A stretch of 64,000 nt of DNA from JAFMPW01 sp041743085 (lineage in GTDB: Bacteria; Bacteroidota; Bacteroidia; Flavobacteriales; Flavobacteriaceae), in contig JBGTNL010000091.1 of assembly GCA_041743085.1 (NCBI GenBank), forward strand, positions 1 through 64,000, read 5' to 3'. The notes beneath the pieces were generated by a model that ran no database searches, had not been told where the DNA came from, and was given only the letters and a program-made list of their open reading frames with translations. Position numbers and translations under genes: made by a program. This document shows, in pieces, positions 44,545 to 53,299 of this stretch; the stretch's first letter is position 1, and each line of letters begins with the position of its first letter.

Positions 44545-45100
44545 CAAAAAGGTATCGGTTTCTAATCCATTAATTACCAAGGATCCAGCTTCCACAATCA
44601 GAGCCAACAGTGAGTTAAACAGCTTTGTGCCTTTGCCCGTTAATTTACTTAAACTTAATCGTATTCCCAATTGTCGTTCTAAAAAATAATTCCAATATTT
44701 ATCGCATAACTTCCGGCTTTGATGCCTGAAAAGTCTGCCGGCCGATTCACCCTCCCGTTCCTGAAAGCGGATTCTCCGGAATAAAATACAAGCAAAATCA
44801 CACTTTTTATTAGTGAAACCCCATTTTAATAATCTCGCTTTTTAGCGGGAACGGTTAAAATGGATGGTTGAACTAACCCCGCTTTTTCAGCGGGGTCTAG
44901 GTTTAATACCTCGACCCTTGGGTCGATTCCTTCTATTGGGTCCAGGGCTTGCCCTGGGGTTTAATCTAAGTAATTCCCCTATGGCTCTGCCTAGGGGTTT
45001 CCGATTTACCTCTCCTCTTGCATCCGACGAACGAAGAGAGAGGAATGCACAGGGTCGGAACTGCCTTTTAAGCAGTTCCGGGCGGGGCAAAATACAAAAT
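44545..45100. repeat. Cluster of tandem short hairpins upstream of moeA
   Basis: From about 44830 to 45080 the DNA holds at least six consecutive small palindromes: CCCGC-like at 44837-44850, ACCCCGCTTTTTCAGCGGGGT at about 44876-44896, TCGACCCTTGGGTCGA (44916-44931), CCAGGGCTTGCCCTGG (44942-44957), CCCCTATGGCTCTGCCTAGGGG (44977-44998) and GGAACTGCCTTTTAAGCAGTTCC (45058-45080). Several share the arrangement hairpin plus GGGTTT. Open frames across it are by-products. I see no gene in the gap 44545-45492. Confidence 0.7.
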
Positions 45101-45270
45101 TTCGGTTTTTGGTCCCAAGGCCAAAATGAAACCGGCGAAACCTGTGCCGAGCCTGTCGAGGTATACCTCTATGGCTTGCCTCGGGCCTGCCTGCCGCAGG
45201 CAGGGATAGTCGCCCGCCAGAGGCGGGTAAACTTTCAAGAAATTTTTTATTGCCGTTTATTGAATTATCC
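45101..45270 (-). repeat. Dispersed palindromic repeat, copy C
   Basis: The segment with AAACCGGCGAAACCTGTGCC, the GCCTGCCTGCCGCAGGCAGG palindrome and CCCGCCAGAGGCGGG followed by TAAACTTTCAAGAAAT matches the reverse complement of copy A (9700-9830) and part of copy B. Unlike copy B it lacks the outer arms seen at 61537 and 62892. It adjoins the hairpin cluster, so this gap is a repeat-rich hotspot. Confidence 0.78.
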
Positions 45271-45492
45271 CATCTCATGGGCTGTAGGGCCGGAGCGAGA
45301 AACCCTATCCTTTCTTTCCGACGGATCTATCAATGGGGCATGCTGCGCATTACCATAAGGGCATCTCTAAAAACCCTACTTTGGTTGCTAACAGAGTTAT
45401 TAGGGGTGCCCATAAAACTTTAGCAATATTACCACGGTAACCAAACAGCCAAACCCGCCCCAAATACCATGGGTAAATAAATTTGGGATAAT

Positions 45493-46563
45493 TTAAGGGC
45501 ATGTCAAAGTGTAATTATCCATGCCACCGGTAACGCTATATACGGTGGATCGGGGAAGTGATTTTAGCAACATTTGCTGCGCAAGTTCGCTTCTTTTTCC
45601 CGACTGACATAAAAGATAAACGGGTTCCTCAATGTCAATCTCCGCGATCCGTTCTTCAATTTCATTCAGCGGAATGTTCCTGGCATTTTGTAGATGGTAT
45701 GAGTTATATTCTTCCCTTGTCCTTACGTCAATAATTTGCGGTCTTTTTTTTGCTTCCATCAATTTTCGAAAGTTCCGTGCGCTTATTTCGATGCTTGTTG
45801 AACAAAAAGGCTCCCCATAGCTTTCCTGCAACCTGGTTATCCGCAAATTCGCGGGAATCGGCTCAAAGTTAATTTTGAGAGTGGATTGATTCAGTCCATT
45901 ATACAACAATAATTTACCGCAAAGCACCTCCCCGGTCTCCGTAACAAGTTTTACAACCTCCAGAGCCTGCAGCGTTCCGATAATTCCCGGGATCACCCCC
46001 AATACACCATTCTCGTTACAATCGGGGATCTCCGTCTCCTTCGGCATTACGGGAAATAAACACCTGTAGGTAGGGCCGCCCCTATAATTGAACACACTCA
46101 CATGACCTTCAAATCCGTGTAAAGCCCCGTAAACAAATGGTTTTTTAAGTATTACGCAGGCATCATTCAGCAGGTAGCGCGTAGGGAAATTATCGGAAGC
46201 ATCTACGACCACATCATAGCCCCTGATGATTTCCAGGGCGTTATCGCTTCCCAAAAAAGAATCATAACCAATAAGGTTGGTATCCGAATTCTGTGCCTTT
46301 AGTTTTTCAAGCGCTACCGTTAATTTGGGTCTGCCAACATCTTTTTCATCATATAGGGTTTGCCTTTGCAAATTAGAAATATTCACCGTGTCCTGGTCCA
46401 CAAGGCCAAGGGTACCAATACCCATGGCATTTAAATACTGTGAAACCGGAATTCCCAGACCGCCAACTCCGACTACCAAAACCTTTGCTTCAGCGAGCTT
46501 TTTCTGGGAAGCAGCACCAAACTCCTTTAAGGAAGTCTGCCTTGTGTAGCGTGCGCTTTTCAA
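45493..46563 (-). CDS. moeB: MoeB/ThiF-type adenylyltransferase with C-terminal rhodanese domain
   Basis: A 356-residue two-domain protein. The E1-like domain (about 1-245) has the nucleotide motif VGVGGLGIPVSQYL, the aspartate of VVDASDNFPTRYLLND and GVLGVIPGIIGTLQALEVVK; it would adenylate the Gly-Gly end of MoaD. The rhodanese domain (about 270-356) has IDVRTREEYNSYHL and active-site CQSGKRS, suggesting sulfur transfer to the carrier. The zinc-binding CxxC pairs of E. coli MoeB are not seen (TYRC in place of CxxC). It overlaps mobA by 4 bp. Confidence 0.85.
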   Translation of the reverse strand: MKSARYTRQTSLKEFGAASQKKLAEAKVLVVGVGGLGIPVSQYLNAMGIGTLGLVDQDTVNISNLQRQTLYDEKDVGRPKLTVALEKLKAQNSDTNLIGYDSFLGSDNALEIIRGYDVVVDASDNFPTRYLLNDACVILKKPFVYGALHGFEGHVSVFNYRGGPTYRCLFPVMPKETEIPDCNENGVLGVIPGIIGTLQALEVVKLVTETGEVLCGKLLLYNGLNQSTLKINFEPIPANLRITRLQESYGEPFCSTSIEISARNFRKLMEAKKRPQIIDVRTREEYNSYHLQNARNIPLNEIEERIAEIDIEEPVYLLCQSGKRSELAQQMLLKSLPRSTVYSVTGGMDNYTLTCP

Positions 46564-47165
46564 TTGGAGATTAATTTGGAAATTGCTGTTTTATAATCTT
46601 CCCGGGAGTTGGCATTCAGCAATACCTCATCCCGTTCCGGAACCACCAGTTTTGTATTTGAATTAATCAGGAATTTCCTGGGGCATGTACTGACCCCATT
46701 CTCCAGGTATTCTATTGATCTTTTGAGCCCTGAAGGTTCCCAAATCCCGGCAAGTGGCTCAGGAAGGCCGCCTTTCTCCGTAGCGAAGGCTGTGGCAACC
46801 GACCCGGGGTCCCGGGCATCCAAAAGTTCCCTAAGTGATCCTTCATTCATAAATGGAAGATCGCAGGCCATTATCATCCAAGCCACCTTCGGAAATTTTT
46901 TGTGGGCACTCAGAATGCCATTATAGGGGCCTTTATATTCGTTATCATCAAAAATGATGGCAGAATCGTTGGGCAATTCGCCAACCTGGTCTTTCCGAAT
47001 GCTATAGAATGTGCTATCACATACCTTCTCCATCAATTCATACAGGTGTTCTCTTTGGGGTAGCCTATGATATTTGATACTTCCCTTGTCCTTCCCCATT
47101 CTGGTGCTTTTCCCTCCGCAAAGGACCAGCCCGTAAACCTCTGACCTCGAATGTAAACTCCCCAT
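46560..47165 (-). CDS. mobA: Molybdenum cofactor guanylyltransferase-like protein (MobA)
   Basis: A 201-residue nucleotidyltransferase with LVLCGGKSTRMGKDKGSI (about 13-30) and the metal-binding ACDLPFMN (about 99), as in MobA, which makes the guanine dinucleotide form of the cofactor. This form serves DMSO-reductase-family enzymes, none of which is in the window. Having both MobA and MocA types in one island is notable. It overlaps moeB by 4 bp. Confidence 0.83.
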   Translation of the reverse strand: MGSLHSRSEVYGLVLCGGKSTRMGKDKGSIKYHRLPQREHLYELMEKVCDSTFYSIRKDQVGELPNDSAIIFDDNEYKGPYNGILSAHKKFPKVAWMIMACDLPFMNEGSLRELLDARDPGSVATAFATEKGGLPEPLAGIWEPSGLKRSIEYLENGVSTCPRKFLINSNTKLVVPERDEVLLNANSREDYKTAISKLISN

Positions 47166-47181
47166 TTAAAAAACTTTTTGC

Positions 47182-47838
47182 CTATTCGTAGTTCGGAATG
47201 TTCAAACCTAAAACAATGTCCCTTTTTACCAAGTACACCTTTCCGCTATTTTCTAATTTCACAATACCGGAACCGCCCCTGTTTCTTAAATTACCTCTGG
47301 CTGCTTTTGTCAGCAACAGGTCATCGTCAAAGAGATAATCATCAATGTAATATTCATTCTTATCGGATTCCTTGACCGTCACATGAATGTGTTCGGGTGC
47401 TCTTCCGTTAGGATATGCTCCGGGCCTAAAGGTATAAAAAGTATATGATCCATCTTTTTTTGTCTTTACCCAACCCCTGATATATCCGTGTCTTTTTGCC
47501 CAGCCTTTTTCATCACCCCTGGTTTCATAAATACCTTCCCCATTCGTATGGTATATATACAGCAGGACATTCCCGGCCGGTGTTTTACCATCTTTTTTAT
47601 AAACGGTTCCCGTAATTTTGAGTTTAGGTTCGTTAGCTTCAAATCCCGGTAAGGTATCCACCGCCGTAAGCATTTTGCCGCCATATTCATAAATGGCCTC
47701 GCAGCCCTCGCAGGGTCCGCCTACTCTTTCGTGATTTTCGCTTCTTTTGGTTTGAGACTGACAAGAAGCCAATACGAACAAAAACAATAGTATTGGCAGA
47801 CAAATGATCGTTTTGTTGTTGGTCTCTTTTAGCATTCT
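47182..47838 (-). CDS. Lipoprotein of the intradiol ring-cleavage dioxygenase family
   Basis: A protein of about 218 residues with a lipobox (FVLASC, about residue 27). The core matches intradiol dioxygenase-like proteins: KLKITGTVYKKDGKTPAGNVLLYIYHTNGEGIYE, GYIRGWVKTKKDGSYTFYTFRPGAYP and the iron-ligand region PEHIHVTV. The HxH pair and candidate tyrosines are present, but a catabolic role is doubtful for a lipid-anchored exported member. It lies between mobA and moaA, 16 bp from mobA. The start at 47838 (MLKETNNK) is preferred to 47850. Confidence 0.75.
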   Translation of the reverse strand, partial: RMLKETNNKTIICLPILLFLFVLASCQSQTKRSENHERVGGPCEGCEAIYEYGGKMLTAVDTLPGFEANEPKLKITGTVYKKDGKTPAGNVLLYIYHTNGEGIYETRGDEKGWAKRHGYIRGWVKTKKDGSYTFYTFRPGAYPNGRAPEHIHVTVKESDKNEYYIDDYLFDDDLLLTKAARGNLRNRGGSGIVKLENSGKVYLVKRDIVLGLNIPNYE

Positions 47839-48000
47839 TACATGTGCCAATTCCAGTTTGATAATTTACCAATTAGGTAATTTGAAAATGCAGAAATATC
47901 ACAAAGAACTATAAGCCGGATTGTCAATTTTCCGAGTTGTTTCACTGTGTTTAACCGCTTACCATTTAAGGATCCTGACAGCTATTGGGAAGGGACGGTT

Positions 48001-48984
48001 TTACCCCCCGATAGACGTCATAGAACTCTTGAACACAGCACGATGCCCATGCTGGGCTTCAAAACCGTTTTTCGCTCTTTTACCTATCGCTTTCAAAATG
48101 GCCGTCTTAATATTATCCCCAGCGTTCGAACCCCGCATAACGTCTCTCAGGTTCGTTGTCGGTTTGCCGTAGAGACAGGTGATTACATCCCCGGTTGCTG
48201 TAATCCGGAGTCGGTTGCAACTGCCGCAAAAAGTTCGGCTAAATGAAGGAATAAGCCCAAAAGTACCTTTGTGCCCGTCAATTTTATAATTAATTGAAGT
48301 AGAAGTATCGGGCGAAACCAGTTTTTCACAATCCGGATATTTCTCTTTGATATGATTCAATATCCTTTTATAGTCCCATCTTATGGTATTGAATTCCTTT
48401 GTTCCCCCGTTAAAGGGCATTTCCTCCAAAAATCGTATTGAAACGTCATAGTGTTTTTGCAGCTCGAGAACGGGATAAATTTCCTCAATGTTCTGATCCT
48501 GTAAAACGATAAAGTTCACGCGTACGTTAAACCCTTCGGTAATGAGTCGGATGAGGTTGTTGTATACCACCGCATGTTGTTTTCTTCTGGTAATTTTTTC
48601 AAATGTCTCCTGATTGATAGCATCCAGACTTACATTGATGTTTTTTATACCCAGTTCTTTTAACTCGTCAATGTAGGGCCCTATCAGGGTTGCGTTAGTC
48701 GTGATGGAGATGTCCCGTAGTCCGTCTAATGCACTTAGATTTCTAAGCAAGACCATCAGATCCTTACGAACAAAGGGTTCCCCGCCCGTTATGCGAATTT
48801 TATCTATTCCCTGATCTACAAGTATCTCACTCAAGGTGCTAAGTTCTTCAATGGTAAACAACTTATCCTTTTTAGCAAAGTCGATTCCCTCGGCAGGCAT
48901 ACAATAATTACACCTCAGGTTGCAGCGATCAGTAATCGCCAGTCGCAGGTAATTAATCTTTCTGTTATGGTTGTCTATTAACAT
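48001..48984 (-). CDS. moaA: GTP 3',8-cyclase MoaA (radical SAM)
   Basis: MoaA performs the first step of molybdopterin synthesis, turning GTP into 3',8-cyclo-7,8-dihydro-GTP. The 327-residue protein has the radical SAM cluster motif CNLRCNYC (about residues 20-27), the ITGGEPFVRKDL strand, and the second 4Fe-4S ligands near the C-terminus (FCGSCNRLRITATGDVITCLY). The C-terminal TSIGG carries the conserved double glycine. The partner MoaC is not in the window. Confidence 0.94.
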   Translation of the reverse strand: MLIDNHNRKINYLRLAITDRCNLRCNYCMPAEGIDFAKKDKLFTIEELSTLSEILVDQGIDKIRITGGEPFVRKDLMVLLRNLSALDGLRDISITTNATLIGPYIDELKELGIKNINVSLDAINQETFEKITRRKQHAVVYNNLIRLITEGFNVRVNFIVLQDQNIEEIYPVLELQKHYDVSIRFLEEMPFNGGTKEFNTIRWDYKRILNHIKEKYPDCEKLVSPDTSTSINYKIDGHKGTFGLIPSFSRTFCGSCNRLRITATGDVITCLYGKPTTNLRDVMRGSNAGDNIKTAILKAIGKRAKNGFEAQHGHRAVFKSSMTSIGG

Positions 48985-49077
48985 TAATTTAAATCTGTCT
49001 ATATTCTTTCAATTGTTCATATACTACCTACTGCTTATTTTGAATTTTGAATTGTGAATTTTGAATTGTCCACCGCC

Positions 49078-49323
49078 CTACCCCCCACTAACGGGCGGAA
49101 TTAAGGCAATTTCATCAAAATTATCAATTTTAACAACGTCCTTTGCATAGGAATTATTTACGGCGACAGCCAAAGAAGAAAGCGACTTTAATCCGGGATA
49201 GTTGTTTCCCAAATAACTTTTTAGCTCTCCTACCGTTCTTAATTTCCCGGCACTGGACATGGGAACGGACAACGATGAACTGCCCACAATATCTTTCGTA
49301 ATGCCAAAAAGTAGTATCGTCAT
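49078..49323 (-). CDS. moaD: Molybdopterin synthase small subunit MoaD (ThiS-like)
   Basis: An 81-residue beta-grasp protein ending in PPVSGG; the terminal Gly-Gly is thiocarboxylated and supplies sulfur for molybdopterin. Family features are ITKDIVGSSS, TVGELKSYL and FDEIALIPPVSGG. It lies 3 bp after the hydroxylase large-subunit gene. The large subunit MoaE is not encoded in the window. A 14-bp tandem duplication (GAATTTTGAATTGT twice) lies between it and moaA. Confidence 0.88.
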   Translation of the reverse strand: MTILLFGITKDIVGSSSLSVPMSSAGKLRTVGELKSYLGNNYPGLKSLSSLAVAVNNSYAKDVVKIDNFDEIALIPPVSGG

Positions 49324-49326
49324 AAG

Positions 49327-51558
49327 TTATCCAATAATTTCTTTGTCAGGAATCGCCAACAGTTCCGGATATTTTGAAAAAGGCTGGTTGTATAAACGTT
49401 TACCGGTCGCTGCCTTAAGGGCATTGGCTATGGCCCCTCCTGCCGGTGGCAAGGTCGGCTCTCCAAGGCCTGTCGGGGACAATTCATTCTCAATAAAATA
49501 TGTTTCCACTATCGGAGCTTCCTTCATTCGTATGAGCCGGTATTTGTCAAAGTTAGTCGCGGAAGGGGCTCCATCCTTAAAGGAGAAATCTCCGTACATG
49601 GCGTGCCCTATGCCATCAATAACGCCGCCTTCCACCTGGTTTTTGGCGCCAAGAGGGTTCACAACTATTCCACAATCCACGACGCAGGTTACTTTTTTAA
49701 CCACTGGGGTTCCATTTTCTATAACAACATCAGCTACTTCCGCAACATGGCTGTTATGGCAATAATAATTGGCAAAACCCTGGTAAACACCTTCTTTTTT
49801 GTTCCCCCAGCCCGATTTATCGACTGCAACTTTTATTACTTCCTCCATTCGTTTCGGATCATATTGAATGTTCTCATCGGCTTCCGCATCTACTTTCTTC
49901 AGAAGATCCAAACGCAGTTGTACCCTGTCCACTTCCATCATTTCAGCTAGTTCATCGAAAAAGCTTTGTTCCGCGAACGCCAGAAAGTTGGTATAGGGAG
50001 CTCTCCAGGCACCGGTAGTGACGTTACTGTCATACATGGCGGCATCTACCTGGTAATTTTCAATTGCGCCTGCCGGGAAAAAGTGAGGGATCAATCCATA
50101 CATATTATTATTGATAGCGGCCTCTTTCAGATGATATGAGGTTACCTTCCCATCCTTAACTCCCGCCTTTATGCGATATTTTATCGCCGGTCTGTAAATA
50201 CCATCTGCCATATCGTCCTCCCGAGAGAAGACAACCTTTACAGGTTTTTTGGCCAGATCCGAAATCTCCACGGCTTCTATAGCGAAATCCCCATAGAGCC
50301 TCCTTCCAAATCCACCACCCATACGCGTCATCTCCAAATGGACCTCGTCTGGTTCTCTCCCAAGCATTTTAGAAGCCATCCCTGCCGTTCCTTCCGGTGT
50401 TTGGATGGGTCCCGCCATGTGGATCTTATCTGCCGTTACATTGGCGAAGAAATTCATGGGCTCCATACAGTTATGAGGTAAAAATGGGGATTCGTAGGTG
50501 CGTTCCAGGACCTTATCGGCCTGTGCGAATGCCCTTTTAATGTTACCGTCCGATCTCAGCGTCGTAAATTCGTTGCCTTCCAACAGTCCCAGAAGCTTTT
50601 TATCCTGGAACTCTGTACTCTCTATAGGTGAACCATCCGTCCAGGTTGCTTTCAAAGCCATCTTTCCCTTCAAAGCCGCCCAGGTAGAGGTGGCAAGAAC
50701 AGCCACTTTATCACTGCTACCTAACATACCCTTTAATTGTGGACTCTCCTCAAAAAGGCTTTTCTTTTTTTCACCAAACCTAATGACATCAAGGACACCC
50801 GGAATGGCTTTAGCCCCGGAATCATCAAATGATTCCAACTCTTTTCCAAAGGCGGGAGGCCTTAAAACACAGGCATACACCATACCCTCTTGCTTGTAAT
50901 CCAATCCATATAATGGTTTACCGGTAATAATTTTATCGATATCCACGTTAGGTATATCTTTTCCAATGATCTTAAAATCCTTCACTTCCTTTAAAGGAAC
51001 ATTTTCCGGCACTTCCAAGCCCGCAGCTTCGTTTACGACATCGCCGTAAGTAAGCGTTTCACCGGCACCATTGGTAATAACACCCTCACTGGTGGTACAT
51101 TCCGAAGCATCCACCCCCCAACGGGCAGCAGCGGCATTTACCAACATTTGGCGCGCTGTCGCCCCCGTTTGCCGCAATGGTTCCCATCCATGCCTGATAG
51201 ACTGACTACCCCCGGCTACCTGGCGGGTATAATTTTTTGTATCCAGAATTCCCTGCTCCACATATACATTATCCCAGGCCACGTCCAGTTCTTCTGCAAT
51301 AAGCATGGGCATTGAAGTTTTAACCCCCTGTCCTATCTCCGGATTGGGGGCAAAAATGGTTACCGCCCCGTTGTCCGCTATTTTAATAAAGGCATTAAAA
51401 TCATTATAATTTAAACTGGCAAGATCCACCGGGGGTTCTGCCTTTGGCTTACAGGCGTTAAAAAGATTGAACCCAATTAACATGCCGCCACCGGCCAGTG
51501 AACTGGTTCGCATAAAGGCCCTTCTGCTAAATTTTTGTGATACTATTGAGGTTGACAT
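49327..51558 (-). CDS. Molybdopterin-binding subunit of a xanthine dehydrogenase family hydroxylase (IorB-like)
   Basis: A 743-residue exported molybdoenzyme subunit similar to isoquinoline 1-oxidoreductase beta and related aldehyde dehydrogenases. The N-terminus has a Tat motif (FSRRAFMRTSS) and a following FNAC, so Tat export and lipid anchoring are both possible. Cofactor-binding stretches are PNPEIGQGVKTSMPMLIAEELD, MGGGFGRRLYGDFAIEA, GAWRAPYTN and GLGEPTLPPAGGAIANAL, with the catalytic Glu in GLGEP. It pairs with the 2Fe-2S protein upstream. The substrate cannot be deduced; aldehydes or N-heterocycles are usual. Confidence 0.9.
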   Translation of the reverse strand: MSTSIVSQKFSRRAFMRTSSLAGGGMLIGFNLFNACKPKAEPPVDLASLNYNDFNAFIKIADNGAVTIFAPNPEIGQGVKTSMPMLIAEELDVAWDNVYVEQGILDTKNYTRQVAGGSQSIRHGWEPLRQTGATARQMLVNAAAARWGVDASECTTSEGVITNGAGETLTYGDVVNEAAGLEVPENVPLKEVKDFKIIGKDIPNVDIDKIITGKPLYGLDYKQEGMVYACVLRPPAFGKELESFDDSGAKAIPGVLDVIRFGEKKKSLFEESPQLKGMLGSSDKVAVLATSTWAALKGKMALKATWTDGSPIESTEFQDKKLLGLLEGNEFTTLRSDGNIKRAFAQADKVLERTYESPFLPHNCMEPMNFFANVTADKIHMAGPIQTPEGTAGMASKMLGREPDEVHLEMTRMGGGFGRRLYGDFAIEAVEISDLAKKPVKVVFSREDDMADGIYRPAIKYRIKAGVKDGKVTSYHLKEAAINNNMYGLIPHFFPAGAIENYQVDAAMYDSNVTTGAWRAPYTNFLAFAEQSFFDELAEMMEVDRVQLRLDLLKKVDAEADENIQYDPKRMEEVIKVAVDKSGWGNKKEGVYQGFANYYCHNSHVAEVADVVIENGTPVVKKVTCVVDCGIVVNPLGAKNQVEGGVIDGIGHAMYGDFSFKDGAPSATNFDKYRLIRMKEAPIVETYFIENELSPTGLGEPTLPPAGGAIANALKAATGKRLYNQPFSKYPELLAIPDKEIIG

Positions 51559-51660
51559 TTTTTTGATTTTTTATCCCTATCCCTACAGCTGTCAGGAAGA
51601 TTGGGTATCTTATTTTTTAGTTGATTTCTGTGGTAATCGGGCATGTTCATAAAACCCGAA

Positions 51661-52122
51661 TTATCCCATTTTTCCTGCAGCAATTTCTACAGCTTTGTAA
51701 ATTCTTTGGTATGTGGCACATCTGCAGATATTTCCATGCATTGCCTCCCTGATCTCCAATTCATCGGGATCCGGATTTTTCTCCAAAAATGCCGCGGCTG
51801 TCATAATCTGGCCCGCCTGGCAATAACCGCATTGGGGTACATCCACTTCCTTCCACGCCTGCTGCACAGGATGCGAGCCATCTTCTGAAAGTCCTTCTAT
51901 GGTCGTAATGGATTTTCCGGCAACTTGTGGCAGGGTGATGGAACAACTTCTTACGGCTTCCCCGTTAAGGTGTACGGTACAGGCACCACACTGGGCTATT
52001 CCACACCCATATTTGGTGCCTACAAGGTCCAGGTGGTCCCTGAGAACCCAGAGCAATGGCGTGTCTTCACTGACATCCACAGTTTGTGATACACCGTTAA
52101 CTTTTAGTTGATACGTTGGCAT
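51661..52122 (-). CDS. 2Fe-2S subunit of the molybdenum hydroxylase (IorA-like)
   Basis: A 153-residue protein with two iron-sulfur centres: a plant-ferredoxin-type cluster (YGCGIAQCGACTVHLNGEAVRSC) and a helical domain (PQCGYCQAGQIMTAAAFL, GNICRCATYQRI). All eight cysteines are present. There is no signal peptide, so it would be exported by hitch-hiking with the Tat-targeted large subunit. It lies 102 bp upstream of that gene and is the promoter-proximal gene of the pair. Confidence 0.92.
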   Translation of the reverse strand: MPTYQLKVNGVSQTVDVSEDTPLLWVLRDHLDLVGTKYGCGIAQCGACTVHLNGEAVRSCSITLPQVAGKSITTIEGLSEDGSHPVQQAWKEVDVPQCGYCQAGQIMTAAAFLEKNPDPDELEIREAMHGNICRCATYQRIYKAVEIAAGKMG

Positions 52123-52218
52123 AAGTGTTATTTTAAGAGTTTAATTCATAGATTTTTAAAGTTATCAAAAAATTAAGGAAAATTGGGGGCCTTTAACAAA
52201 TTGTTAAAGGTTAAAACG

Positions 52219-53160
52219 TTATTTCGCCCTGGTAATTTTGTCCCGTAATTCCCTCCAGGTAATCAGAATAATATTTTCTTCCTCTAAAATTTTCGCGCAT
52301 TCCGGGCCCGTAAAAAAGTCATAATCGGCCTGGCGCCAGGCCGCTCCCCAGGTGGGGTGATCTATAGTAACGGCCTTCATTTCCTCATCATCATAGGCCA
52401 GGTGGATCAGCAGGCAATGGAGGCCGGGCTTCAACGATCTAAAAACAGAAGTATAATATTGTGCCATCCCTTTCTCATAGTCAGTTGGCAAGGCAGTGTG
52501 TATAGCATCCATAACCACTGTTTTATCATTTATCAGCGCATTTATCGCGGGATCTTCCATTTGGTATATCCTGGGATCCAACAGCACGGGAAGATCAAAT
52601 TCCTTTCCGATTTTCATGTAGGCAGCCGTGAACTCCGGGGTGCTGACCGCCGCACCCATGTGTGCGTCCAAATGTGTAACATCTATACCGGAACGATATG
52701 CTTTTTTTACCTGATTGCGCAATTCCAGCTCCACCTCATTTGCCGAGGCATACATCCCAAGGCTATCTACCAAAGCATAGAAATACCCGCTTTTATTTAC
52801 AAGGCTCGGCACCGAATCTTTCGAAGTTACAGGTCCCCATTTATAATATTTCCATTCGCTATTTAGGGTGAGATGCAGTCCGAGATCGGCCGACTTATTC
52901 TTCCTGGCATAGGCAGCCACCTCCGGAAACCAGGGGCAGGGTACCATAATACTGCCGGAATTCACCGGACTTGTTTCCAGGCCCGAGATACTGGCAACGT
53001 TCTCGGAATGCGTTACCCCAAGATCGTCGGCATGAATGATCAACAATTTTGCATCGGGCGGATATCCCAGGCGCTCAGCAACCGAAGTATCCTGGGACCA
53101 TCCCACAATCCAGGAGACAAATAAAAGGCAAGATAATAACCAATTTTTTTTCATCATCAA
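52219..53160 (-). CDS. Exported ChbG/YdjC-family carbohydrate deacetylase
   Basis: A 313-residue protein with a signal peptide (cleavage near VGWSQD) and a YdjC-type TIM-barrel-like domain. The metal-binding motif is HADDLGVTHSEN (about 45-56), followed by LGLHLTLNSEW and THLDAHMGAA, giving the Asp-His-His ligand set. Members remove acetyl groups from chito-oligosaccharides. An exported version would act in the periplasm; the exact sugar is unknown. Confidence 0.85.
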   Translation of the reverse strand: MMMKKNWLLSCLLFVSWIVGWSQDTSVAERLGYPPDAKLLIIHADDLGVTHSENVASISGLETSPVNSGSIMVPCPWFPEVAAYARKNKSADLGLHLTLNSEWKYYKWGPVTSKDSVPSLVNKSGYFYALVDSLGMYASANEVELELRNQVKKAYRSGIDVTHLDAHMGAAVSTPEFTAAYMKIGKEFDLPVLLDPRIYQMEDPAINALINDKTVVMDAIHTALPTDYEKGMAQYYTSVFRSLKPGLHCLLIHLAYDDEEMKAVTIDHPTWGAAWRQADYDFFTGPECAKILEEENIILITWRELRDKITRAK

Positions 53161-53299
53161 TAGTTTCTTTGTTGAAGGCGTTAAAAGAGTTAAACTACGA
53201 AATTAATTGAGTTTCTATTTGATAACATTTAACAAAATTTTTATTCGCCCTATACTTTTAAAAGATTTTATTCGTTCTGATGGTTGAACAGAAAACCAT

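Noticed and set aside
44864..45358. 164-codon plus-strand frame
   Set aside because: It lies across the hairpin cluster and repeat copy C, with no domain and low-complexity composition.
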